DNA of 64,000 nucleotides from a virus. Positions 17,943-27,528 of this stretch are shown piece by piece. Within the stretch, counting starts at the first letter, position 1; each line of letters starts with the position of its first letter. Location: positions 53,332 through 117,331 of IMG/VR virus record IMGVR_UViG_3300050132_000248. The stretch is one strand, 5' to 3'. The notes under the pieces are model-generated. The model ran no database searches and was not told the DNA's origin. It worked only from the letters and a program-made list of their open reading frames with translations. The translations under genes were made by a program, and so were the position numbers.

Positions 17943-18905
17943 ATGTATTATTATCGTTATAATTTCGTATCCCCAGAATCCTCATTTGCTACAATTAAGG
18001 AGGAATTCAAGTCATATTTTGATACCTCTGCGATAGACGACCTAATGTTTCCTACATGGTTAAATAAGGCTCTAAACAAATTGGGTAAGTCTTCATATAT
18101 AATCAGTGAAGAGATTTTGTACATTAAAGATTTTGAAGACAGACTTCCTGATAATTTTTATGCTGTAAGAGAAGCATGGGCATGTACAGAGATGGTAGGA
18201 TATCCTTATCAGACTGCTAATTCATTTTATTCTCAGGCAGCCTCTGCAACAACTATTCAGGTGTCTCCAATGGTAGTGGATGGACAACCTTGCAATGATC
18301 CTGTATGTCCAAACGATGCATGTGACCCATGTATGCCAAATCTGGTACAGGCTATCTATAAAACTAATAATGAGTTCACAAGAACATTTCATAAGGAATA
18401 TTTACTACAACCCGGGAATATATCTGTTAGACAACATTGTGATGTAGAATATACATCTGCTTGGGATAGAGTTTCAAAGATACATCAGAGTACACCTTTC
18501 TCTTCTTCTTATGATTCTTTTGATATCAGAGATAATAAATTTGTCACTAATTTCAGAGATGGGATTGTTCATCTTGTATTTTATGCCACTGAATATGATA
18601 ATTTGGGTAGTCAGATGATTCCTGATAATTTTCGTATAAAGGAATATGTAGAAGCATATATTAAGATGAAGTTAATTGAAATGCTTGTAAATCAAGTAAC
18701 TGATGAAACTTTTAATCAACTTCAACAGAAACTCGTTTATTATACAAAGCTACATGACGAAGCTCTTATTCTAGCGTTCTCAGAAATAAAATCACAAGAT
18801 ATTTGGACAAAGCAGAGAAGAATAAAAAAGGATTTAAATCGTTTTAACATGTATGAACTCCCGGGAAGTATACCTAATAGACATTCTTGGAAACGTAATG
18901 TTTAA
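17943..18905 (+). CDS. Tail tubular (gatekeeper) protein, T7 gp11/P22 gp4-like
   Basis: A 320-residue protein of a size and helical layout that fit the short-tail adaptor proteins (T7 gp11, P22 gp4). These bind below the portal and carry the nozzle. The N-terminal helices (about 15-60) and the helical C-terminus (about 235-300, with KEYVEAYIKMKLIEMLVNQ) are typical, with a Cys-rich insertion (~118-132) in between. It sits directly before the giant nozzle gene, as gp11 precedes gp12 in T7-type phages. Its end, with many basic residues, is seven bases from the next start. The call combines place and layout. Confidence 0.65.
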   Translation: MYYYRYNFVSPESSFATIKEEFKSYFDTSAIDDLMFPTWLNKALNKLGKSSYIISEEILYIKDFEDRLPDNFYAVREAWACTEMVGYPYQTANSFYSQAASATTIQVSPMVVDGQPCNDPVCPNDACDPCMPNLVQAIYKTNNEFTRTFHKEYLLQPGNISVRQHCDVEYTSAWDRVSKIHQSTPFSSSYDSFDIRDNKFVTNFRDGIVHLVFYATEYDNLGSQMIPDNFRIKEYVEAYIKMKLIEMLVNQVTDETFNQLQQKLVYYTKLHDEALILAFSEIKSQDIWTKQRRIKKDLNRFNMYELPGSIPNRHSWKRNV

Positions 18906-18910
18906 TTGAA

Positions 18911-21900
18911 ATGACTGAGGAAGAAGGAAATATAAAGCAGGAATTTAACTTTGCTCAAACAGGACTTAATCTTGATTTGACCCCATCACAAGTCAAAGAA
19001 GGAATGACAACTTTTTGCCTTAATGGTTCTGTTGAAAATTTTGATGCAAACGGAATATCTTATCAAAATGAACAGGGCAATGAATTTTGTATTTCTTTTC
19101 CTGAAGGATTTGTTTTAATTGGAAAGCATTTCATTAATGAGCAAAGCAGACATATTTTCTTTATTACTAATCCAAATGAACCTGCTTATCCAGATCAGAT
19201 TGGTTATATGGATAATAATGATGGCTTATACCATATAATGATACAGGGTGCTTTTGGTTTTAACATTCATTATCCTATTCATAAATGTGTACATAAAATA
19301 AATAATTGCTCCACAGAAATATACTGGACAGATGGCCTTAACTCAAGACGCTATCTCAATTTTGATAAAATCCCATATGTATTAATTGGAGGAACACCTG
19401 CGTGTAATCCCATCTATGGAACTGATATTGATGTTAATCAATTAAAGCTTCAGCCTAATTTTAATATTCCTGAGCTTTCTGTAAGTGATGTAACTAATGT
19501 AGGAACTCTTGTTGAGGGTACATATCAGTTTGCTATTCAGTATTGTGACATCTCTGGCAATGAATACACCTCTTATTATTCTGTTACAAATCCCACACCT
19601 ATTACTGATACATCTATAGTTTCAGTTAATTTTAATAATCAAATAGGAAAGTCAATTGTCCTTGATATAACTAATCTTGATCTAAGTGGACAGTTTCAGT
19701 ATTTCAATTTAGCTGTTATAAAAACTATTAATGCTATTTCTTCTGTAGAATTAGTAGGAACTTATTTCATAGAGGGAGATAGTAAACAAATAATCTATAC
19801 AGGACAGTCTTCCAGTAATACAACTACAAATATTCGACTTTCAATAAATGATATATTTGAGAAGTTTCCCTATTATGATATTGCTAATGATCTAACAGCT
19901 GTTCAGGATGTTCTTGTATGGGACGATCTTATATCTATTGATAGGATTAATTATCAAGGGATTGCGAATGGAATTACTCTGCAATGGCAAACTTGGAGAA
20001 TTCCTGCAGATGAGAATTATTCCAATGAATTGAATGCAACTAATTATCGTTCTTATTTAAGAGATGAAGTGTATCCATTTGAAATAGTTTTCTTATTGAA
20101 GAATGGAAAACAAACAGATGGATTTCATATCCCGGGAAGAGCAAAGGATTTTAATGAATTACATCAACCTGATGTTCCCAACACTGATGCTGATTTCATA
20201 GGAACTCCTGATTACTATGATAGTGAAATAGGTTATTCTCCTTTTTGGAAAATTTACAATACAGCAAGTGTTGTAGAGAATGATCCTGAATATACAACTG
20301 ATCCTGAGTATAAAGGACCTTATCAAACAGGAGAATTTGCATATTGGGAATCTACTGAACAATATCCCTGTAATAAAGATGTGTGGGGAGAGCTTGCAGG
20401 ACAAAATATAAGACATCATAAATTTCCTGATATTCTTGTTTCTCCAATTTTTGAATCACAGATATTCACTGGAATGAGTGGAATGGTAATGAGTAATGAA
20501 GCCATTTTTCCAATAGGTATTAAAATTGATGTAGATCAGATAAAGACATTGATTAATATATCCTCTCTTACAACTGAACAGAAAGGTGATATTGTTGGAT
20601 TTAAAATAGTTAGAGGAGACAGATCAACAAACAAATCTGTTATAGCAAAAGGCATATTAAGGAATGTAGGTATTTATACAAGAGAAAATGATATAGGAGA
20701 AAACAATTCATTCTATTTTCCAAATTATCCTTATAATGATTTGAATGAAGATGTGTTTATTAATAGAACTAATAATGCATATACAGATGAATGTGCTTCC
20801 TATGATATTACAATAGATAATATTCCTCCGACAAGCCCAATAAACCCTCCTGATCCTATCACAGGAAAACCTTATGCTGAGGTAAGTTATGTTGATTGCA
20901 GTACTAATAACAATACAACTATAAAATACTTTACTATAGGATCAACTGATCCTATAACAGGAAATCCTTATAGAATTTGTTCTATTGGCAGACCTTCATT
21001 TGATCAGGGAACTGGAACTGTATGTACATCTTCTTATGAGGTGTGGAATGTACATTCAGGAGGATGGCTTAGCAGAGGATATAGATATGGTTGGTATGAC
21101 AGATGCAAGGGTTGGAGTGAAGATTGGATGCCGGGAAATGAATGGGGAGGAACTGCGGTGAGTGTTCAGGTGGTTCCTAATACAGGAGGGGTAACACAGG
21201 TAGAAGGACCAGGAAGTATTCATACATCTTATGTAGAAACTATAACCCCAGAAGGTATTTCATGTTCAGAGGCACAAGGTCTTCCTCCAATTAGAAGCAA
21301 TCCTTCTCTTGCATATAGACAAATATTTAACTCTCCTGAAACATCTTTCAGTAAGCCTTTCTTAGGAAACATTCTTAAACTTGAGAATGTTATATTTGGA
21401 GCTGGAATAGCTCATTTTGCAGAAGTGAAAAACAATGCAAAATACAGACTGATTACAGAGGAAGCTCAGCATGATGCTTTAACTGCTTCTGAAATAATGG
21501 CAGCTATGGCTAGTCCATTTGATCCTCAGGTAATGTTTAGTGCCTATCAGACTTATCTTCAAATATATCTTAATGGTATCACAAGAAAGAATTTTGCTTA
21601 TTCATATAACTCAATAGCAAATTATGACTATTGGGCAGATATTCCAAATGGTCAGGGAGTAAAACAACGCAACCTTGATATTAAAACATATTTGGTACCA
21701 AATGTGGTATCTACTACTGATGACAATCCTTTAAATAATTGGGAGAGGGAAACCTCTATTTATTTAAGAACGGTAGGAGCATTAGATGATAGTGTTCCTC
21801 CATTGCCATTTCCAGACCAGAGTCCTGATATACCTATAGCCAATCCTCCTCTAATAGAAAAATCAAGAGTAACAGCAAGTGGATGTGATGATTGTAATTA

Positions 21901-24727
21901 TCCTAATAGGAATGTACCCATCACTGTTGTTTCTTATTATGCTTCTATCAAAGATGATTTTGTAAATCAATGGGGACAAATTTATTCATATACCACTATT
22001 GATACAGGATATCAGAATACACTTACGAATATAGCCTATAATACTATTTTTGGAGGAGACACCTTTATTAATAGATTTGCATTTAAAATCAAACTTCCAT
22101 TCTTTCTTGACAATAGAGTGAATGCTCCTGATGATAGTGATATATTCTATGATGAAATTGGAAATGTTGGTTTTCCTGTTTATTGGCATTCAGCAAGATC
22201 TATACTGAAAGATTATGTGATACAGAAAGTTGGAAGAAATGCTGCAAAAGACGCTGAACCCTTAACTAATATCATATCATACAAGGCTCATAATTTTGAT
22301 TGTCCTAATAGTCAAGGAGAGACATATGATTCATCAGGAAATGTAATTAGTACTGATACAACTGCTCCCGGGAGAACATATTATTCTGGATATTATTATC
22401 TGTTTGCATATGGCATTCCTAACTTTTATTGTGAGAGTTCTGTGAATGTCGATCTTAGACAGGCTTTCAATAGTAAGGAAGGAGATTTCTTTCCCCATGT
22501 AACAAATCATATTCCTGATGATTGGGTACAGGAAAGCAAGGTTTCTATTGCTAATGATAATACCTATTATTATAATACAACCTTTTCAAAGCAAAATAAA
22601 GAAAATGTATTTACACATCTTCCTCCAGATTGGGAATCTGACCTTTGTTATACTCTCTATCCTTTTAGAGCCATCTATTCTGATTCACAAAATACAGATG
22701 CTGATAACAGAGTGAATGCATGGCTTAATTATAGGGCTCTTTCATATTTTGATTTTCCTCAGAACTATGGAAATCTTATATCCCTTGATGGTATTCAGAA
22801 CAGAGCTATTCTGGCAAGGTTTGAAGATAAGACTTTAATGTATGATAACCTATTGACAATTGATACAAGTAATCCTCAGGCAGCTTATGTAGGAAATCCT
22901 AATATGTTTAGGAAGTCTCCACCAATTGATTTTGCTGAAACTGATCTTGGTTATCTTGGGAGTCAGAATACAATGCTTTTAAAAATTCCACAAGGACAAT
23001 TAACTGTAGATGCAAAGAGAGGACAAGTGTTTCTATTAAATGGATCCTCTAATGCTGTTGATCTTTCTGGATTTGGTTCTGGATTAAATAGATTTTTCAC
23101 CGATCATTTAGCTTTTGAAATCCTTCGATGGTTTCCCGATGTAGATACAGATAATAATTATAATGGCATTGGTTTACATGGAGTGTATGACAGTAAGTTT
23201 GACAGACTCATTCTTACTAAACTTGATTATATACCTATTGATAAAAATGTAAAATACGATTCTGTTACAAGAGATTTCTATATTGAGAATATTACATCAA
23301 TGCATGTTTGTGATTGTGCATTATTTGGAATTGCTTATGGAATAGATCCTTTCACATTAGAAGGAGAAGCATGGCAGGGAGGATCTCCTCCTGAAGTTCC
23401 TATGGCACCTTATACACAACAACCTTGTGCTTCTCATCAATTTACTCAAAGAGTAATTGTGTCTCTAAATGATCCTAATTATTTCTGTAATAAGTCATGG
23501 ACTCTTTCATATAATGTAAATACAAAGAGTTGGATTAGCTTCCATAGTTATATTCCTAATTGGTATATTGGAGAGAATAATTTCTTCTATTCAGGAATAA
23601 ATGGTTGCTGTGGAGATTTTGATTTTATTGCAGGAACAATGGTCACTACTACAAGCACCACAAGTACAACGAGTACTACAACTACTCTACATCCTCCTAC
23701 AACAACTACTACATCAACTAGTACATCAACAACATCTACCACCACTACAGCAACTACGAGTACAACTACTACATTATATCCACCAACAACAACCACCACT
23801 ACGACAATTTGTCAAAGACCTATGGGACTAACTAATTATCCACTTGTTACAGGATATACACTCACCACTCCTCCAGTTGAATTTGGTTCAACAGGTAGTG
23901 AAGCAGAAGCCTGTAGTGCTGAATACTTCTTATCAACTTATGATATTTCAAAGGATCCAAACGGATTGTTAGTAAATATTCTACGTGCTCAAGCATTTTC
24001 ATTATCCTTATGGCAAAAAGTTTACAATGGATGGGTAGCTACTGATTGTAATGTTGTTCCTGATGGATGGTATTTCACTGAAGAACTTATGTACTCCAAT
24101 CTGGTATTCAATGTTATAAGTGGAATAATTGTTGAAATAGATTCATGTATATCAAGTACGACAACTACATCTTCTACAACAAGTACTACCACCACTCTAT
24201 ATCTGAATAATTGTGGAGACATTATTTTGTATAATAGTGGACTTATGTATGAGAAGGATTATTCAATTTCAGTAGGTAGTGTAACAGGGACAACCTTATT
24301 TGATTTTAATACTGATGTTGACCCAGTTAGGTTCATAGTAATATGGAATTCATCCAATGTTATAGATACAGGATATCATGGTGATGTAGATTATGATTTT
24401 GGTGGAGCAAATAGATCAATGTTCAATTTTGGTTTATTAGGAAAAATTGATCCTGTAACACATAATGCATATCCCGATGCTATAACATATACTGATGATG
24501 GATATCCAAGAATAAGTTCTGCCACAGTTGCTACTTATTCATTTAGCAAATCAACAGCAAGTCCAACTAATGTTGAGGTATCTATATATTCATCAATAGA
24601 TGATTCAACAGGAAAATTCAGACTTTATTGCCCGGGAGTAACCACTACAACTACAATAACTCTCACACCTACAACTACTACTACCACTACACATATAGCA
24701 ACCACTACGACAACAACAACACATTAA
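18911..24727 (+). CDS. Giant tail nozzle (muzzle) protein with C-terminal receptor modules
   Basis: A 1938-residue beta-rich protein without signal peptide. The core (1-~1577) is rich in Asn, Tyr, Asp and Pro, typical of large short-tail nozzle or propeller proteins. It follows the tail tubular gene, as expected for the crAss-like muzzle. After the core come three Thr-rich linkers (about 1578-1632, 1749-1762 and 1911-1938) that separate two modules (~1633-1748, ending ISGIIVEIDSC, and ~1767-1909, containing DTGYHGDVDYDF). Such modules also occur in smaller form in other genes here, so the C-terminus looks like an added receptor-binding extension. It probably forms the tail tip through which DNA leaves. 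Confidence 0.7.
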   Translation: MTEEEGNIKQEFNFAQTGLNLDLTPSQVKEGMTTFCLNGSVENFDANGISYQNEQGNEFCISFPEGFVLIGKHFINEQSRHIFFITNPNEPAYPDQIGYMDNNDGLYHIMIQGAFGFNIHYPIHKCVHKINNCSTEIYWTDGLNSRRYLNFDKIPYVLIGGTPACNPIYGTDIDVNQLKLQPNFNIPELSVSDVTNVGTLVEGTYQFAIQYCDISGNEYTSYYSVTNPTPITDTSIVSVNFNNQIGKSIVLDITNLDLSGQFQYFNLAVIKTINAISSVELVGTYFIEGDSKQIIYTGQSSSNTTTNIRLSINDIFEKFPYYDIANDLTAVQDVLVWDDLISIDRINYQGIANGITLQWQTWRIPADENYSNELNATNYRSYLRDEVYPFEIVFLLKNGKQTDGFHIPGRAKDFNELHQPDVPNTDADFIGTPDYYDSEIGYSPFWKIYNTASVVENDPEYTTDPEYKGPYQTGEFAYWESTEQYPCNKDVWGELAGQNIRHHKFPDILVSPIFESQIFTGMSGMVMSNEAIFPIGIKIDVDQIKTLINISSLTTEQKGDIVGFKIVRGDRSTNKSVIAKGILRNVGIYTRENDIGENNSFYFPNYPYNDLNEDVFINRTNNAYTDECASYDITIDNIPPTSPINPPDPITGKPYAEVSYVDCSTNNNTTIKYFTIGSTDPITGNPYRICSIGRPSFDQGTGTVCTSSYEVWNVHSGGWLSRGYRYGWYDRCKGWSEDWMPGNEWGGTAVSVQVVPNTGGVTQVEGPGSIHTSYVETITPEGISCSEAQGLPPIRSNPSLAYRQIFNSPETSFSKPFLGNILKLENVIFGAGIAHFAEVKNNAKYRLITEEAQHDALTASEIMAAMASPFDPQVMFSAYQTYLQIYLNGITRKNFAYSYNSIANYDYWADIPNGQGVKQRNLDIKTYLVPNVVSTTDDNPLNNWERETSIYLRTVGALDDSVPPLPFPDQSPDIPIANPPLIEKSRVTASGCDDCNYPNRNVPITVVSYYASIKDDFVNQWGQIYSYTTIDTGYQNTLTNIAYNTIFGGDTFINRFAFKIKLPFFLDNRVNAPDDSDIFYDEIGNVGFPVYWHSARSILKDYVIQKVGRNAAKDAEPLTNIISYKAHNFDCPNSQGETYDSSGNVISTDTTAPGRTYYSGYYYLFAYGIPNFYCESSVNVDLRQAFNSKEGDFFPHVTNHIPDDWVQESKVSIANDNTYYYNTTFSKQNKENVFTHLPPDWESDLCYTLYPFRAIYSDSQNTDADNRVNAWLNYRALSYFDFPQNYGNLISLDGIQNRAILARFEDKTLMYDNLLTIDTSNPQAAYVGNPNMFRKSPPIDFAETDLGYLGSQNTMLLKIPQGQLTVDAKRGQVFLLNGSSNAVDLSGFGSGLNRFFTDHLAFEILRWFPDVDTDNNYNGIGLHGVYDSKFDRLILTKLDYIPIDKNVKYDSVTRDFYIENITSMHVCDCALFGIAYGIDPFTLEGEAWQGGSPPEVPMAPYTQQPCASHQFTQRVIVSLNDPNYFCNKSWTLSYNVNTKSWISFHSYIPNWYIGENNFFYSGINGCCGDFDFIAGTMVTTTSTTSTTSTTTTLHPPTTTTTSTSTSTTSTTTTATTSTTTTLYPPTTTTTTTICQRPMGLTNYPLVTGYTLTTPPVEFGSTGSEAEACSAEYFLSTYDISKDPNGLLVNILRAQAFSLSLWQKVYNGWVATDCNVVPDGWYFTEELMYSNLVFNVISGIIVEIDSCISSTTTTSSTTSTTTTLYLNNCGDIILYNSGLMYEKDYSISVGSVTGTTLFDFNTDVDPVRFIVIWNSSNVIDTGYHGDVDYDFGGANRSMFNFGLLGKIDPVTHNAYPDAITYTDDGYPRISSATVATYSFSKSTASPTNVEVSIYSSIDDSTGKFRLYCPGVTTTTTITLTPTTTTTTTHIATTTTTTTH
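23644..23806 (+). repeat. Thr-codon linker tract, first in nozzle gene
   Basis: The longest ACN tract in the window encodes a Thr/Ser linker with two spacers (LHPP and LYPP). It marks the end of the nozzle core. Confidence 0.9.
24154..24197 (+). repeat. Thr-codon linker tract, second in nozzle gene
   Basis: Short ACN tract separating the two C-terminal modules of the nozzle protein. Confidence 0.8.
24641..24723 (+). repeat. Thr-codon tract at nozzle C-terminus
   Basis: Terminal ACN tract ending in a Thr-His tail just before the stop. A tail with no module after it suggests a lost or exchangeable domain. Confidence 0.85.
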
Positions 24728-24728
24728 A

Positions 24729-25592
24729 ATGAAAACAATATTTATAAAGCTTACTAAAGCAGGGCCTACCTCTGGACCATTTAACATCTATGATCAAGCT
24801 GAGAATATCATAGACTCAAATGTTTCCAAGAAGGACTTGGTTTCAGGTATGGCTTTTATTGTAAATGACAATGTGATTGCTGTGAAAATAGTCTCTACAG
24901 GAGATTGCAAATTTGAGAAGGTTGTTCTTGTTGAAGGCATTACCATACAGCAATATATGGCAACTCAATATGTTGAAATGAAAACCGGATGCTTGTGGAG
25001 ACATTTAACAAACATACAACTCTATAATTCCTTCTATGGAAAGACAGAACCCTACATATTGGAGTACTCATCCTCTTTCAAATTTCAAGATGAGATTCTT
25101 CAATCTTTTACAGATTATTCAAAAGCATATGAATATCTTCCAAATCCAGATGGGGTATTCAATCAGAATACAAGAATAGAAACAGATGATAAGTATTTCT
25201 CAAATATGATTGTTTATAATGGTCAGCAATGTTCAGGAATGTTAAATCTCTTTCCTAAGCCATTGCATAACATGCAAGCATACATGAGCTTTCCAAAATT
25301 CAATTCAGACAGTAAGGATATTTTATTTACAAAGAGTGATAATTTTTATAAAGTGAATACCTTCTTTGATGTTTTAAAAGATGTCAGAGTTCAAATGTTT
25401 AATACTTCTTGTGAGAGTTTATCCATAGATAAAGTATTGAATCAGAGTAATATGGATTATGGTGTTAGAAGTTTTAAGAAAAGTCAGCTTCGTTCAAAGG
25501 ATCTCAAAATCAGAATGATCCTAAATAATTCCTGTACAACACATTTGGTAAGTAATTTTATAATTTCTTCAAATCAAATAAGTTATAAGTAA
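24729..25592 (+). CDS. Tail-associated protein with duplicated adaptor module
   Basis: A 287-residue protein starting one base after the nozzle stop. Residues 1-~75 (IFIKLTKAGPTSGPFNIY ... KIVSTGDC) are a paralogue of the N-terminal module of the protein at 16057; here no Thr linker follows. The rest (76-287) is a mixed domain rich in Phe, Tyr, Asn and Ser. The tight link to the nozzle gene suggests the module binds the same tail site in both proteins. Function is otherwise unknown. Confidence 0.55.
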   Translation: MKTIFIKLTKAGPTSGPFNIYDQAENIIDSNVSKKDLVSGMAFIVNDNVIAVKIVSTGDCKFEKVVLVEGITIQQYMATQYVEMKTGCLWRHLTNIQLYNSFYGKTEPYILEYSSSFKFQDEILQSFTDYSKAYEYLPNPDGVFNQNTRIETDDKYFSNMIVYNGQQCSGMLNLFPKPLHNMQAYMSFPKFNSDSKDILFTKSDNFYKVNTFFDVLKDVRVQMFNTSCESLSIDKVLNQSNMDYGVRSFKKSQLRSKDLKIRMILNNSCTTHLVSNFIISSNQISYK

Positions 25593-25593
25593 T

Positions 25594-27528
25594 ATGAGTG
25601 GGTGGCTAGACAAATATGAAGATGGTGGAAAGATGCAAGAGCATCAGGCAAACTTCAACAACAGTGTTGTAAAGATTCCTGATGGATTTGTTGGTCAAGG
25701 AGAAACTATGCCTAATTGGAAATCCCCAGCTTGGAAAGGTCAATTTCAATATGGTGGAATTCTCGATACTAAAGAATTTAATCCTATCCCCGGGAGCAAG
25801 GGAAATGATGAATACAAAGGACAGGAAGCAAACAGTTATTGGACTGATGAAAAGACACTTCCTCGTAATTTAAGAAATAGAGCAAAGATTGGAAGAAGAC
25901 CTTCTCCACAGGAAGAACAACAGATTAACCAATCAAAAGAATATGTAGGAAGTGATCCTAAAACAGAAAGTGATGTATACAGAATAAATGGTGAACTCAT
26001 TAGGAAGTATGCCTACCCTGATTTCAATGATGGTGGGAATGATCATGCCTATCCAAATTTTGTACCCAAAGGAGAAGTTTGGTTAGATAAAGACAATGTA
26101 GGACAAGATGGAAAGACAACATTAGCTCATGAGCTTCTTGAGAGAGAAAAAATGATGGGGGGAATGTTCTATGACAAATATGGCAAGGATGGAAAAGAAG
26201 CTGGAGCTCATGTTCAGGCTTTAAAATTTGAGAATGAAATAAGGAATGGAAAAGCTGAGGTGCCTCAATTGATTAATAATCAGACACAATCCCCAGATCA
26301 GCAATTACAACCTTTGTCTCAACCTCAAATGAAGAATGGAGGATGGTTAGAGAAATATGAGAATGGTGGAGAAATGTCCTATTATCAAAATGGATTGGAT
26401 TTTAAACCAAGAACAATTAGTCAGAATGGTTCTATCACTCCTCCAAGTATAAAAGAAGCTTCTCAGAATGAATTCAAATCACCTGAGAATATAAATTCAT
26501 TAATGAATATATCAGATCCATTAATTACTCCTCAATTTGACAAAGATGGATTACCTTTATATAATGTAAATGATGTTCATAATACTTTATTAGAGGCAGT
26601 GTCTCCAATGATAAATTTACAGGATAATAGAAAAATACAACAAACAACAGGTAAACCACTTCCTTCTACCGACAGAGTATCAAGAAATATTCCTTCATAT
26701 GGAGTAAGACAATTATTAGATAGATCAATAAATAAAGGATTAAATAGAGAGGATGCTTGGAATGTATTAGGTATAGCATTACAGGAATCAGGATTCGGGC
26801 AAGAAGCTAATGGAGATATAAATATAGGTCATGTAAAATTACATAATGAGAATGATGATGATCCATTTACTGATCTAGTTAATACATATAAAGATAAGAT
26901 GCAACTTGCTACTGATGTAGGATATACTAATCCTTTGCGTAGATTGCAAGTATATAATGGGGATAAGAAACTCTATCGTAATACAGAACAGAATTATTAT
27001 GGACATACAAATGATAAGTATTATGGAGTTCCTATTCCTCCTGAAGGTATAGATGTAAAAAAGAATCCTTTGTTTGGAAAACAAATAACTGATCTAAAAG
27101 AAAATGTTTTAAAGAGGAATCCTGATCTTTATGATATTATGGAAGAGTATTATCCAAGCTCTTCAGATAAACATCCTGCTAAACAATCTACTAATCAAGA
27201 TCAATATGATCAAGGAGGAGTAGTAAAAGATAATATGGGCTATTGGAATCCAATGAATAGAGGAAGAGTTGTTGAAATTGATTCTCCCAATATAACAATG
27301 AGAAATATTACTGAGCCTCTCCTTGGAATTTCAGACTCTGGAGATAAACAAATGATGTATCCCGGGAATGATTATAAGTTTATTGGAAAGAAAGTGAGAG
27401 AATATCCTATTGCTCAGAAGGGAGGAAAATATCCTTCTACAAGATACGGTATCAATGAATTACATCAATTACAAGATTTTACTAATAAACCATCTAGTAA
27501 AAATTGGTTGAATAAATATAACTCGTAA
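25594..27528 (+). CDS. Cargo-type protein with HExxE and lysozyme-like motifs
   Basis: A 644-residue Asn/Gln/Gly-rich protein. Three GWLxKYxxGG-type units occur at ~2-13, ~249-261 and, shortened, at the C-terminus. Residues ~170-215 hold LAHELLE (His179, Glu180, Glu183) followed by AH at 206, resembling a zinc peptidase with Glu as third ligand. Residues ~380-410 hold IALQESGFG (Glu398), resembling the catalytic-Glu region of lytic transglycosylases. Place after the nozzle and before cargo genes suggests it is packed in the virion and ejected, perhaps opening peptidoglycan. These motifs are seen by eye and neither activity is proven. Confidence 0.55.
   Translation: MSGWLDKYEDGGKMQEHQANFNNSVVKIPDGFVGQGETMPNWKSPAWKGQFQYGGILDTKEFNPIPGSKGNDEYKGQEANSYWTDEKTLPRNLRNRAKIGRRPSPQEEQQINQSKEYVGSDPKTESDVYRINGELIRKYAYPDFNDGGNDHAYPNFVPKGEVWLDKDNVGQDGKTTLAHELLEREKMMGGMFYDKYGKDGKEAGAHVQALKFENEIRNGKAEVPQLINNQTQSPDQQLQPLSQPQMKNGGWLEKYENGGEMSYYQNGLDFKPRTISQNGSITPPSIKEASQNEFKSPENINSLMNISDPLITPQFDKDGLPLYNVNDVHNTLLEAVSPMINLQDNRKIQQTTGKPLPSTDRVSRNIPSYGVRQLLDRSINKGLNREDAWNVLGIALQESGFGQEANGDINIGHVKLHNENDDDPFTDLVNTYKDKMQLATDVGYTNPLRRLQVYNGDKKLYRNTEQNYYGHTNDKYYGVPIPPEGIDVKKNPLFGKQITDLKENVLKRNPDLYDIMEEYYPSSSDKHPAKQSTNQDQYDQGGVVKDNMGYWNPMNRGRVVEIDSPNITMRNITEPLLGISDSGDKQMMYPGNDYKFIGKKVREYPIAQKGGKYPSTRYGINELHQLQDFTNKPSSKNWLNKYNS

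Noticed and set aside
23587-23831. Open frames on both strands over the Thr tract
   Set aside because: Low-complexity ACN/GTN repeats keep all frames open; Val-rich or Leu/Gln-rich products have no gene features.
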